49,869 nucleotides of DNA from Companilactobacillus versmoldensis DSM 14857 = KCTC 3814. GTDB taxonomy: Bacteria > Bacillota > Bacilli > Lactobacillales > Lactobacillaceae. The notes beneath the pieces are model-generated. The model did no database searches. It was given only the letters and a program-made list of their open reading frames with translations, and had not been told where the DNA came from. Positions 1 through 8,578 of this stretch are shown here, piece by piece (within the stretch, counting starts at the first letter, position 1; the number at the start of each line of letters is the position of its first letter). The stretch is taken from the NCBI RefSeq assembly GCF_001434295.1, contig NZ_AZFA01000016.1, positions 1 to 49,869 of the forward strand. The letters are read 5' to 3'. Position numbers and translations under genes: made by a program.

Positions 1-54
1 ATACGATTTGACTTAGAGCCAGAATTAGTACGTCTATTATTTTTGTCTTAATGA

Positions 55-1749
55 TTATTCAGCAGCAACATGATCAGCATATTTTGCTTTGATGTCATGT
101 AAGTCTGTTAAGGCAAGTTTAGTATTAACTTCATCAGTCATAGCTTGTTTAGTAGATTCATCCCAGCTATAGTAATCAGCCATATAGTCGATGATAGCAT
201 CCTTAACTTCTTTCATATGATTGATGTTAAAGAGCATCTGACTACTACGACGAAGTAGGTAATCAATTGGATGTTCAACCATTTCAGCTTTCAAACCATA
301 GTTGAGCATTGCCCAATCAACACGAGGTAAGCCATCTTTGTCGCCATCTGGAAGCAATTCATAAATGTCAGTTACGTTTGAACCATAACGTTGAACTAAT
401 TTTTCTGCATCTTCACGTTCAAGATTGTAGTTAACGATACCTTCGTGAACCATTTTGTCGAAGTATGTTGACCAGCCTTCGTCACCGCCAACATCACCAC
501 CCGAAAGGAGCAAATGTTCTGTCTGTTGACCTTCAAATGTGTAGTCAGTTTCGTTAGCTAGTTGTTCGGCAACACGGTTAACGATCTTTTCTGCCATCTT
601 ACGGTAACCAGTTAATTTACCACCGGCAATCGAAAGCAAATCTGAATCGGATTGGAAAATTTCATCTTTACGTGAAATTTCAGAAGGTGATTTTCCTTCT
701 TCTTGAATCAATGGACGAACACCAGACCAACCAGCTTCAACATCATCAGGTGTAAGCTTTTGTGGTAGTTCGAACATTTGGTTAGCAGCAGCTAAGATAT
801 ATGTCACATCGGCAACAGTGATATTTGGTTCTTTAGGATCTTCTTCCCATGTAGTATCAGTAGTACCGATGTAAGTCTTGCCTTCACGAGGGATGGCAAA
901 CATCATCCGACCATCATGGAATGGTGTATCGAAGAACAATGAGTTTGAAATAGGGAACTTAGCATTATCGATAACCAAGTGAACACCCTTAGTTAAGTGA
1001 AGATGTTTGCCCTTATTTGAACCATCCATGTCACGAATCTCATCAACCCATGGTCCACATGAGTTGACAACTTTCTTTGCGTGGATCTCACCAGTTTCAC
1101 CTGATTGAGTATCAACGAACTTAACACCACAAACTTTATGGTTAGCATCGTATAACAAACCAGTTACTTTAGTATAGTTAGCGATCAAAGCACCTAATTC
1201 ACTGGCTTTCTTGGCTACTTCAAGTGTTAGACGAGCATCGTCGGTTCTATATTCAACATATAATCCTGAACCTAGTAAACCTTCTGACTTAACATAAGGT
1301 TCTCTTTGAGTTGTTTCATCAGGTTCAAGCATTGTCTTACGTTCTGATTTCTTAACGTTAGCCAAACGGTCATAGACATCCAAACCGACAGAAGTCATGA
1401 ATGGTCCATATGTACCACCTGCATAGAATGGAAGCATCATTTTCAATGGAGTTGTAATTTGGGGAGCGTTGTTATAAACGATAGCTCTCTCAGTACCAAC
1501 TTCATGGACTTCCTCCAATGCAAATTGTGCGAGATAACGTAAACCACCGTGAACCAATTTAGTTGAACGGCTTGAAGTACCTGAAGCAAAGTCACGCATT
1601 TCAACTAAACCAGTTTGGATGCCACGTGATTGTGCATCAAGAGTGATACCACTACCAGTGATTCCGCCACCAATAACAAGAAGATCCAATTCCTCATCTT
1701 GCATCTTCTGTAAATTTTTAGCTCTAGTTTCGTTTGAAAATTCTTTCAT
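55..1749 (-). CDS. glpD: FAD-dependent glycerol-3-phosphate dehydrogenase/oxidase
   Basis: Oxidises sn-glycerol 3-phosphate to dihydroxyacetone phosphate at the membrane face, feeding glycerol into glycolysis. The 564-residue protein opens with a Rossmann FAD motif, GGGITGSG, at about residues 27-34, followed by the family stretch with SRSTKLVHGG near residue 61 and GGKLTGYRKMA in the C-terminal half. The length is nearer to Bacillus GlpD than to the roughly 600-residue GlpO oxidases, so oxidase versus dehydrogenase cannot be settled here. The ATG start has a good ribosome site (GAGGAGG) just upstream. It is a single-gene unit; a cre-like box about 60 bp upstream suggests catabolite repression. 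No glpK or glpF lies in the window. Confidence 0.93.
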   Translation of the reverse strand: MKEFSNETRAKNLQKMQDEELDLLVIGGGITGSGITLDAQSRGIQTGLVEMRDFASGTSSRSTKLVHGGLRYLAQFALEEVHEVGTERAIVYNNAPQITTPLKMMLPFYAGGTYGPFMTSVGLDVYDRLANVKKSERKTMLEPDETTQREPYVKSEGLLGSGLYVEYRTDDARLTLEVAKKASELGALIANYTKVTGLLYDANHKVCGVKFVDTQSGETGEIHAKKVVNSCGPWVDEIRDMDGSNKGKHLHLTKGVHLVIDNAKFPISNSLFFDTPFHDGRMMFAIPREGKTYIGTTDTTWEEDPKEPNITVADVTYILAAANQMFELPQKLTPDDVEAGWSGVRPLIQEEGKSPSEISRKDEIFQSDSDLLSIAGGKLTGYRKMAEKIVNRVAEQLANETDYTFEGQQTEHLLLSGGDVGGDEGWSTYFDKMVHEGIVNYNLEREDAEKLVQRYGSNVTDIYELLPDGDKDGLPRVDWAMLNYGLKAEMVEHPIDYLLRRSSQMLFNINHMKEVKDAIIDYMADYYSWDESTKQAMTDEVNTKLALTDLHDIKAKYADHVAAE

Positions 1750-1782
1750 GAAAGTTCCTCCTCGGGAAAATGTTCTATATAC

Positions 1783-1820
1783 ATCATAGTAAAATTTACC
1801 AAAGTTTGAAAGCGTTTTTA
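1783..1820 (-). promoter_or_regulatory. glpD promoter with cre-like box
   Basis: On the minus strand a -35-like TTTCAA and a -10 TATGAT are 17 bp apart. The box at 1807-1820 (plus strand TGAAAGCGTTTTTA) matches the CcpA consensus at all but one position and overlaps the -35. This placement fits CcpA repression of glycerol-3-phosphate use. The site is read from the sequence; regulation is inferred. Confidence 0.55.
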
Positions 1821-1870
1821 TTCGAAAAGCCTAAATTTTTTTATAATAAGACAAAATAAGACAAAATAAT

Positions 1871-3211
1871 CTAAATAATCATGTCGTTGTAAATATGTTT
1901 CTGAAATTTGAGATATTGATCACTAAAAATATCGTTCGAATGTTCTTCAAGCATTGCTTTAGGAAAATAAAAACGCTCATCACCGAGAATCTTACCAGTC
2001 AAGGCATTGACCAGACGACTTAAGGTTGAAAGTTCAATTAATGAACCATCATTTTGCATAATTTCGATTTGCGTGCGCTCTTTGTGTTCACCGGGATTAT
2101 AAATATCGTATGGTAAATCGAAACTGGTATTAGTGGACGTGTAATATTTTTTATCAAAGCCGGCTGCTTCAACGATTGCAGCAAGTCCAGGAATCTTATC
2201 CTTAGTTCCTTCAGTAAATTGGACTGACTTGAATGGTTTTCTAGACAAGAAACGAGAAGACAAGTCTTTTAAAATTTCATCTGGATAGTCCAACCAAAGA
2301 GTAAAGTAAGTATTTAAAATCCCATCATCAAGGGCCAAATAATCGTCGATCGTTACTCGTTCTTCAAAGAAGGGAACTAGTAAGCTAGGCATTTCAAAAC
2401 CGTTCATTTGATTGTGTTCATAGAGATCTTTGGCACGCTTCATCAATTTAGTTAAAACTACCTCCATCCCTCGAGACACTGGATGAAAATAGACTTGTTG
2501 ATACATTTGAAAACGGGAGAGCACATAGTCTTCAACAGCATGCATCCCATTAGCATCAAAGGCGATTCCACCTTTATAAGGACGCATAACTCGTAAGATC
2601 CTAGTTAGATCGAACATACCGTACTTAGTACCTGTGAAGTAGGCATCACGCAATAAATAATCCATGCGGTCAGCATCGATCTGACTGGAGATCATTTGGA
2701 CGACTTGCTTGTTTTCATAAGTTTTTGCAATCACACTCGCAACTTTTTCAGGAAAATCATCCGAAACTTGGCGGAGAACTTGATTGATCTCAGTTTTTGG
2801 TGAAGTGATGATCTCTTGGGTCCATTGTTCGTGATCAGTATTAAAGATATGCTCAAATGCATGCGAATATGGGCCGTGTCCGACATCGTGCAATAAAGCG
2901 GCACAGAGAGCAACGATACGTTCATTATCGTCCCACAAGCCGTCTCCGGGGGTTCTAGTCGGGTAATTTCTTTGGAAATTATCACAGATCAAACGAGTGA
3001 TCTCGTATACACCCATGCAGTGGGTAAAACGTGAATGCTCGGCTCCTTGGAAAGTGAACGAGGAGGTCCCTAATTGCTTGATGCGTCTTAAGCGTTGAAA
3101 CTCCTTAGTGTTTATCAGGTCAAGGATGACCTTGTGTTGGACATGAATATAGTTGTGCAGTGGATCGCGAAAAACTTTTTCACGAGGTAGTTTTTCAATC
3201 TTATAAGTCAT
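1871..3211 (-). CDS. HD superfamily phosphohydrolase (YwfO-like)
   Basis: A 446-residue metal-dependent phosphohydrolase of the HD/dNTPase group. His64 (RFTH) and the HD pair at about 108-109 (ALLHDVGHGPYSH) form the metal site, and QIDADRMDYLL near residue 178 carries the downstream conserved Asp. Its length matches Bacillus YwfO-type proteins. The substrate is not evident; family members act on nucleotides such as dNTPs or (p)ppGpp-like compounds. Its start overlaps the end of the upstream lipL-like gene by 11 bp, so the two are probably co-transcribed. In Bacillus the ywfO and lipL homologues are also close to each other (recalled, not checked). Confidence 0.85.
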   Translation of the reverse strand: MTYKIEKLPREKVFRDPLHNYIHVQHKVILDLINTKEFQRLRRIKQLGTSSFTFQGAEHSRFTHCMGVYEITRLICDNFQRNYPTRTPGDGLWDDNERIVALCAALLHDVGHGPYSHAFEHIFNTDHEQWTQEIITSPKTEINQVLRQVSDDFPEKVASVIAKTYENKQVVQMISSQIDADRMDYLLRDAYFTGTKYGMFDLTRILRVMRPYKGGIAFDANGMHAVEDYVLSRFQMYQQVYFHPVSRGMEVVLTKLMKRAKDLYEHNQMNGFEMPSLLVPFFEERVTIDDYLALDDGILNTYFTLWLDYPDEILKDLSSRFLSRKPFKSVQFTEGTKDKIPGLAAIVEAAGFDKKYYTSTNTSFDLPYDIYNPGEHKERTQIEIMQNDGSLIELSTLSRLVNALTGKILGDERFYFPKAMLEEHSNDIFSDQYLKFQKHIYNDMII

Positions 3212-4025
3212 AATTTTCTCCTAAGAGTTTGGTATTTTTGTAAACTAATTCTTCGAGTGTTTTTTGATAGGCATTTTGGTATGGCTGTGAGTTTCTAACA
3301 ATGTTAAAATTCTTACGGTCAATGCTATAATTGTTACTAGTTAAAGTGGTTAATATTTTTTGCTCAGCACTAGTACTGGTCAATGGTTGATCAATCAAAT
3401 TGTCGAGATTTTCCATTGAGTGGACGTCGACATTTGGGAAGTCGATTTTTTGGCTAACTGGATAATTGCTGACCTCGTAGAAGTCTTTCATTAATTGTGA
3501 GCGTCTCTTCTGATCTCCGGTGATGGAAATATATGCCATTACGGCGACGGCGTTTCCGGAACGTCTTTGCGAGATGCCAGCTATCTTTTGATCATTGATG
3601 CTCAAATCAAAAGTGCCGGGGCAATAAGAATGTTTGATCTCACCAGTTTTGATTTTTTGCGAAAAAGTTGCTTGCATGATATCGGCCATCTTTTGATACG
3701 CTTGGTCGATCGACAAGTCATCCTTATTAGGTAGAAACAAAGTGAAATTCAAAACTTCTGGGTCAGTGACGACCCCGAGGCCACCAGAATTTCTTAAATA
3801 ATAAATGTGGTCGTTGTCGTCTAAGAATTTTAGGCCGCCAGCTAAGTTTTCCAAGCGTTGATCTTGAAGGCCTAGGATAACAGTTGGCGTGGTCGTCCAA
3901 AAATGGGCGACGGAAATTTTTTCTTCGGAAACGAATTGCAGGATAGCTCCTGTGTCGGCGAAGGGTTCAAGCATTTGTTGAGCACTAGTTAGATATTGGT
4001 CGTATAATAACATTTGCTGATTCAC
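3201..4025 (-). CDS. lipL: Lipoate/octanoate-protein transferase family (LipL-like)
   Basis: A 274-residue protein of the biotin/lipoyl ligase-transferase fold. Conserved marks are RNSGGLGVV near residue 79, SYCPGTFDLSI near 133-143 with a candidate acyl-carrying cysteine, and KIAGISQRR just after it. This pattern fits LipL, which transfers octanoyl or lipoyl groups from GcvH to E2 subunits, better than an ATP-dependent LplA, because the ligase accessory domain is missing. The start is a GTG at 4025; an ATG four codons inside is an alternative. The substrate assignment is by family only, and no lipoylated partner gene lies nearby. Confidence 0.75.
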   Translation of the reverse strand: MNQQMLLYDQYLTSAQQMLEPFADTGAILQFVSEEKISVAHFWTTTPTVILGLQDQRLENLAGGLKFLDDNDHIYYLRNSGGLGVVTDPEVLNFTLFLPNKDDLSIDQAYQKMADIMQATFSQKIKTGEIKHSYCPGTFDLSINDQKIAGISQRRSGNAVAVMAYISITGDQKRRSQLMKDFYEVSNYPVSQKIDFPNVDVHSMENLDNLIDQPLTSTSAEQKILTTLTSNNYSIDRKNFNIVRNSQPYQNAYQKTLEELVYKNTKLLGENYDL

Positions 4026-4081
4026 TTAATCACTTCTTTAAATAGTCTATTTATTAATTTTATCATGTGGGGTGTTATATT

Positions 4082-4522
4082 TTGGAAAATAATCGCATTG
4101 ATGTAAATGTCGATCTAGATATGTCAGTTTTTCAAGCTGGTGAAATGACTCACACCAAGATTTCTGAGCCTGGTCGGTTTACACGCATGGGTAAATCTAG
4201 TTATCTAACATTTAATGAAACGATGGAAAATAATGAGTCTGCCTCTATTTTAGTAAAAATCACTGAAAATGGCGAAATTCATTTGAAAAGAGAGGCTAAG
4301 CAAAATAATTTAGCTTCGATGCTTTACTTTACGCATCATGATCATAATTCCGCTAGTGTTCATTCTGAGTATGGAGTCATGCAAATGAAGACATATACGA
4401 AGGATTCCTTGGTCGAAATTAAAGATAAACCGCTTCAAGGAAAAATAAATATTGATTATGACTTGATTTATGATGATAATATAGTAGGTAATTACAAGTT
4501 TAGGTTGATTTTTGGTGTCTAA
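4082..4522 (+). CDS. DUF1934 family protein (YwiB-like)
   Basis: A small protein of about 146 residues rich in beta-strand-like alternation, resembling the DUF1934/YwiB beta-barrel family of Firmicutes, whose function is unknown. Recognisable pieces are SYLTFNETMENNESASILVKI and the C-terminal GNYKFRLIFGV. I chose the TTG at 4082 because the purine-rich TGGGGTG lies 7 bp before it. A GTG at 4067 is in frame and adds five residues, but it has no ribosome site. It sits directly upstream of rpoE, a common Bacilli arrangement, and is divergent from lipL. Confidence 0.75.
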   Translation: MENNRIDVNVDLDMSVFQAGEMTHTKISEPGRFTRMGKSSYLTFNETMENNESASILVKITENGEIHLKREAKQNNLASMLYFTHHDHNSASVHSEYGVMQMKTYTKDSLVEIKDKPLQGKINIDYDLIYDDNIVGNYKFRLIFGV

Positions 4523-4568
4523 ATAGATATTATTAGATGTAAGACGCTGTGAAGGGACGTGTACACGT

Positions 4569-5210
4569 TTGAAACTTGAAAAATTCAAGAATCAAAATAA
4601 AGAAGAATTATCAATGATCGAAGTTGCTTATGAGATCCTCAATGAGAATAACAAAGAAGCAATGAACTTCTCTGATATCGTTAATGATATTCAATCATTT
4701 TTAGGGAAAACTGATGAGCAGATCAAAGAGCATTTGCCACAGTTCTACACAGATTTGAATAATGATGGTAGTTTCCTTTCACTTGGTGAAAACGTTTGGG
4801 GATTACGTAAATGGTACCCATTTGATTCTATCGACGAAGAGGTTAACCATCCCGAAGATAACGGAACTGAAAATACTCACAAAGCTGCCCAAAAGGTTAA
4901 TGCCTTTTTGAGTGACGATGAAGAAGACGATGATGTCGTTGATTATGATGATGATAGTGATTTAAGCTTATCAGATGATGACTCAGGTGAGAGCAATGGT
5001 CCTGATTTGTCTAAATTCACTAATTCAGATATTTCTGTTGACGATAGTGATGAAGGTGACGACAAAGAAGACGATCTTGATGATGGTATCGAAGGTCAAT
5101 TGACTGAATTTGACGCTGATGATGACGACATCGATTTATCTGACGAAGATGATGACGATGACGATGAAGACAGTGATGATGACGACGATTCTGACGATAC
5201 TGATAAATAG
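4569..5210 (+). CDS. rpoE: DNA-directed RNA polymerase subunit delta
   Basis: The auxiliary delta subunit of Firmicute RNA polymerase, which speeds recycling and alters promoter selectivity. Residues about 1-95 form the HARE-type winged-helix domain (SMIEVAYEILNE, DGSFLSLGENVWGLRKWYP). From about residue 115 the chain becomes an almost pure Asp/Glu/Ser tail, the disordered polyanionic region typical of this subunit. At 213 residues the tail is long but normal for lactobacilli. The start is a TTG with GAAGGGA upstream. The position before pyrG is canonical. Confidence 0.96.
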   Translation: MKLEKFKNQNKEELSMIEVAYEILNENNKEAMNFSDIVNDIQSFLGKTDEQIKEHLPQFYTDLNNDGSFLSLGENVWGLRKWYPFDSIDEEVNHPEDNGTENTHKAAQKVNAFLSDDEEDDDVVDYDDDSDLSLSDDDSGESNGPDLSKFTNSDISVDDSDEGDDKEDDLDDGIEGQLTEFDADDDDIDLSDEDDDDDDEDSDDDDDSDDTDK

Positions 5211-5234
5211 ATTGACATTTTTAAGAGTAAAGGT

Positions 5235-5275
5235 TTGACGATTGAACCCTGAAACAGTATTATATTGTTTGGGCT
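5235..5275 (+). promoter_or_regulatory. pyrG promoter starting at GGGC
   Basis: TTGACG (5235-5240) and TATTAT (5258-5263) are separated by 17 bp, and a GGGCTC run begins 8 bp after the -10, at 5271. In Bacillus subtilis the pyrG transcript starts at GGGC and, when CTP is scarce, polymerase slips and adds extra G residues. The same start context is visible here. Confidence 0.8.
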
Positions 5276-5295
5276 CTATTAGATAGACTAATTAC

Positions 5296-5336
5296 AAGTT
5301 CCCTGTTCTGATGAATAGGGAGCTTTTTTATTTTTT
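5296..5336 (+). terminator. pyrG leader attenuator
   Basis: AAGTTCCCT (5296-5304) pairs with AGGGAGCTT (5317-5325) with one G-U pair and is followed by TTTTTTATTTTTT, forming an intrinsic terminator between the pyrG start site and its ribosome site. The upstream arm contains UUCCCU, able to pair with a slipped poly-G 5' end. This matches the known CTP-sensing attenuator of Gram-positive pyrG genes. Confidence 0.8.
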
Positions 5337-5376
5337 AGTTAAGAAAATCCCTAGATATAATATGTGGAGGAAAGCT

Positions 5377-6990
5377 ATGACGAAGTATATTTTTATTACA
5401 GGTGGAGTTGTTTCATCTTTAGGAAAAGGGATTGTGGCCGCATCTCTTGGTAGATTATTAAGAAATCGCGGATTGAAGGTCACAATGCAAAAATTTGACC
5501 CATACATCAACGTTGATCCTGGAACTATGAGTCCATATCAACACGGTGAAGTTTATGTTACTAATGATGGTACAGAAACTGATCTTGATTTAGGTCACTA
5601 TGAAAGATTTATTGATAACGATTTGAACAAATATTCAAATGTTACAACCGGAAAGATTTATTCAGAAGTTATCTCTCGTGAACGTCATGGAGATTATAAC
5701 GGTGCAACCGTTCAAGTAATACCACATATTACAAATATGATTAAAGAAAAAATAACACGTGCCGCAACGACGACTGACTCAGATGTCATTATCACTGAAG
5801 TTGGTGGTACAGTTGGTGATATCGAATCAACACCATATCTTGAAGCTTTGCGTCAAATGAAAGCTGATGTCGGTTCAGAAAATGTTGTCTATATTCATAC
5901 AACATTGGTTCCATATTTGAAGGCTGCTGGTGAAATGAAAACTAAGCCAACACAACACAGTGTTAAGGAATTACGTGGTATCGGTATTCAACCTAACATT
6001 TTGGTAGTTAGAACTGAAAAGCCTATGCCACAAAGTATGAAAGACAAAATTGCTTCATTCTGTGACGTTGATCCAGAAGCAGTTATCGAATCACGTGATG
6101 CTAGTTCAATTTATGATGTTCCTTTGAACTTACAAGCTCAAGACTTTGATGATATCGTTTGTCGTTACTTGAACTTAGACACTCAAAAATCAGATATGTC
6201 TGACTGGAACAAATTAGTTGATCGGATCCATAATTTGAAACATACAACTAAGATTGCTTTAGTTGGTAAGTACACAAAATTACAAGATGCTTATATTTCT
6301 GTTACAGAAGCTTTAAATGCTGCAGGTTATGTATATAATACAGATATTAAATTAGATAAGATCTCTGCTGATAAGATCACAGAAGATAATGTTGATGAGA
6401 TGTTGAAGGACTATGATGGAATCCTCGTGCCTGGTGGTTTCGGTAGTCGTGGTCTTGAAGGTATGATCACTACGATCAAGTATGCCCGTGAAAATGATGT
6501 ACCATATTTTGGTATTTGTTTAGGTATGCAAATGGCAAGTATCGAATTTGCCCGTAACGTAGTCGGCATCAACGATGCAACTACCGGTGAGATCGAACCA
6601 GATGGTGATAACAAGATCATTGATTTGATGGCTGATCAAAAAGATATCGAAAATGTCGGTGGGACTTTGCGCTTAGGAGCTTATCCATGTAAACTAAAGG
6701 AAGGCACTAAGACCGCCGCTGCATATGATGATCAATCAGTTATCCAAGAAAGACATAGACATAGATATGAATTTAATAATGCCTATCGGAAACAGTTTGA
6801 AGATCACGGTCTAATCTTCTCAGGTGTATCACCTGATAATCACTTAGTAGAAGTGATCGAGATCCCTGAGAACAAGTTCTTTATTGCAGCTCAATATCAT
6901 CCTGAATTCCTCTCAAGACCAACTAAGCCAGAAGGATTATTCAAAGCCTTCATCGGTGCTGCATCCGGCCTTGACGAAGAAGATCTTTAA
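5377..6990 (+). CDS. pyrG: CTP synthase
   Basis: Makes CTP from UTP, ATP and glutamine. The 537-residue protein has the N-terminal synthetase domain ([13 protein letters not shown] at the start, [11 protein letters not shown] near residue 140) and a C-terminal class I glutaminase with the nucleophile Cys in YFGICLGMQ and the His/Glu pair in YHPEF. I chose ATG 5377, preceded by GTGGAGG, rather than a longer reading that would run back into the attenuator. Regulation by CTP-dependent attenuation is strongly suggested by the leader. Next to rpoE as in most Bacilli. Confidence 0.97.
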   Translation: MTKYIFITGGVVSSLGKGIVAASLGRLLRNRGLKVTMQKFDPYINVDPGTMSPYQHGEVYVTNDGTETDLDLGHYERFIDNDLNKYSNVTTGKIYSEVISRERHGDYNGATVQVIPHITNMIKEKITRAATTTDSDVIITEVGGTVGDIESTPYLEALRQMKADVGSENVVYIHTTLVPYLKAAGEMKTKPTQHSVKELRGIGIQPNILVVRTEKPMPQSMKDKIASFCDVDPEAVIESRDASSIYDVPLNLQAQDFDDIVCRYLNLDTQKSDMSDWNKLVDRIHNLKHTTKIALVGKYTKLQDAYISVTEALNAAGYVYNTDIKLDKISADKITEDNVDEMLKDYDGILVPGGFGSRGLEGMITTIKYARENDVPYFGICLGMQMASIEFARNVVGINDATTGEIEPDGDNKIIDLMADQKDIENVGGTLRLGAYPCKLKEGTKTAAAYDDQSVIQERHRHRYEFNNAYRKQFEDHGLIFSGVSPDNHLVEVIEIPENKFFIAAQYHPEFLSRPTKPEGLFKAFIGAASGLDEEDL

Positions 6991-7040
6991 AATCAGGATC
7001 TTTCAATTTGATGTAGTTAATAATAGTTAGGGAAAAACTT

Positions 7041-8315
7041 ATGCAAAAACTTGTAATTAATGGTGGAAAGAAATTGTCGGGAGAAGTGACGATTGGTGGT
7101 GCCAAGAATAGCACCGTTGCTTTGATTCCCGCCGCAATTTTGTCAAGTACACCGGTTGTACTAGATTCAGTCCCACAGATCAGGGACGTGGATAATCTAC
7201 GATCTATCCTACTTGATATGAATGTCACGTCTGAAGTTAAAAATGATGTTTTAAAAATTGATCCAACCAAAATCCATTTTGCAGAATTGCCAAGTGGAAA
7301 AGTTAGCAGTTTACGAGCTTCATATTACTTTATGGGTGCTATGCTTGGCCGTTTTGGTAAGGCTGTAGTTGGTTTCCCTGGTGGAGATGATATTGGACCA
7401 CGTCCAATCGATCAACACATTAAAGGATTTGAGGCTTTGGGTGCTCATGTTGAAAACAAACAAGGCCAGATTATCATCACTGCTCCTGAAGAAGGACTAA
7501 AGGGTGCTAAGATCTTCTTAGATATGGTTTCAGTGGGCGCAACAATCAATTTTATCCTGGCAGCTGTTCGTGCCAAGGGAACTACCGTGATTGAAAATGC
7601 CGCTAAGGAACCAGAAATTATCGATTTAGCCACTTTCTTGAACAACATGGGTGCAGTCATCCGTGGTGTCGGAACTGAGACTATCAGAATTGAAGGAGTG
7701 GACGAGTTACGTTCGAACAACTCGCACACCATCATTCCTGATCGAATCGAAGCTGGGACTTATTTAAGTTTAGCAGCTGCTAATGGTGGAGATATTTTGA
7801 TCAATAATATCATTAGTGAGCATTTAGACGCATTCTTAGCTAAATTAGATGAGATGGGTGTTAATTTGGAGATTGGCGAGGATAGTATTTATGTTAAGCC
7901 ATCTCCCGAAATCAAAGCGGTCAATATTAAGACAATGCCTTATCCAGGCTTTGCTACTGACTTGCAACAACCCATCACGCCGTTATTGATGCAATCAAAA
8001 GGCGAAGCAATGATTATGGATACTATTTATCCAAAACGCGTCAAGCACATCTCACAGCTCCAAAAAATGGGCGGAGACATCTCAAGTGAAAACGACTTGA
8101 TCTTCGTTCATGGCGGTTCCAAATTGAGCGGAGCTACCGTTTCAGCTGATGAGATACGTGCGGGAGCTTGTTTGATGATTGCAGGATTGATTGCTGATGG
8201 CACAACGACCATCGAAAATGCAGAAAATATTTTACGTGGCTACGACCGAGTAGTTTGGAAGTTACATCAATTGCAAGCCGATGTAGAACTAGTCGGAATT
8301 GACGATTTAGCCTGA
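7041..8315 (+). CDS. murA: UDP-N-acetylglucosamine 1-carboxyvinyltransferase, Asp-type active site
   Basis: Catalyses the first committed step of peptidoglycan precursor synthesis, transfer of enolpyruvate to UDP-GlcNAc. The 424-residue protein matches the MurA family over its length: GGAKNS near residue 19, FPGGDDIGPRP at 112-122, and a C-terminal RAGACLMIAG. The loop that normally holds the catalytic Cys (GGC-x-IGxRP, Cys115 in E. coli) reads GGDDIG here, with Asp116 at the aligned position. Asp variants known from mycobacteria are active but not alkylated by fosfomycin, so intrinsic resistance is likely. A second MurA copy elsewhere in the genome cannot be excluded. Confidence 0.95.
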   Translation: MQKLVINGGKKLSGEVTIGGAKNSTVALIPAAILSSTPVVLDSVPQIRDVDNLRSILLDMNVTSEVKNDVLKIDPTKIHFAELPSGKVSSLRASYYFMGAMLGRFGKAVVGFPGGDDIGPRPIDQHIKGFEALGAHVENKQGQIIITAPEEGLKGAKIFLDMVSVGATINFILAAVRAKGTTVIENAAKEPEIIDLATFLNNMGAVIRGVGTETIRIEGVDELRSNNSHTIIPDRIEAGTYLSLAAANGGDILINNIISEHLDAFLAKLDEMGVNLEIGEDSIYVKPSPEIKAVNIKTMPYPGFATDLQQPITPLLMQSKGEAMIMDTIYPKRVKHISQLQKMGGDISSENDLIFVHGGSKLSGATVSADEIRAGACLMIAGLIADGTTTIENAENILRGYDRVVWKLHQLQADVELVGIDDLA

Positions 8316-8362
8316 AATTGAAAAAAGATTTTTATTGATGCTTTAAAAGAAATTATCATGAG

Positions 8363-8457
8363 AGGAAGTGTAGCCATTGAGAAAATAAGTCGAAATACCA
8401 ATTAATACGTATGTGTTTATTTGGTTTTGACTTATTTTCTCCAATGGTGGACTTCCT
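8363..8457 (+). promoter_or_regulatory. ABC-F leader: uORF and long hairpin
   Basis: An extended imperfect inverted repeat spans 8363-8457 (arms about 8363-8402 and 8421-8457, including GAGAAAATAAGTC against GACTTATTTTCTC). Inside the first arm, AGAGGAAG is followed by a possible 3-codon reading frame TTG AGA AAA TAA at 8377-8388. A ribosome stalled there would open the hairpin. This layout resembles antibiotic-responsive leaders of ABC-F resistance genes; the uORF is inferred. Confidence 0.5.
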
Positions 8458-8486
8458 TGCACAATTAACTTCTTAAGGATGAAGTA

Positions 8487-8526
8487 CGCCCTCAGTATTG
8501 GAGACAATATTGAGGGCGTTTTCTTT
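8487..8526 (+). terminator. Intrinsic terminator in ABC-F leader
   Basis: CGCCCTCAGTATTG (8487-8500) pairs with CAATATTGAGGGCG (8505-8518), a 14-bp stem with one G-U pair and a GAGA loop, followed by TTTTCTTT. It lies about 50 bp before the ABC-F start. It may end the murA transcript, act as a conditional attenuator, or both. Confidence 0.85.
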
Positions 8527-8578
8527 CCATCTAACCATTAGTTAAAACCAGCTGAACACCCGAAATGAGGGGATTCTT

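Noticed and set aside
4900-5210. The GAT/GAC-rich stretch of rpoE as a DNA repeat element
   Set aside because: It encodes the normal polyacidic tail of the delta subunit, and no regular repeat unit is present.
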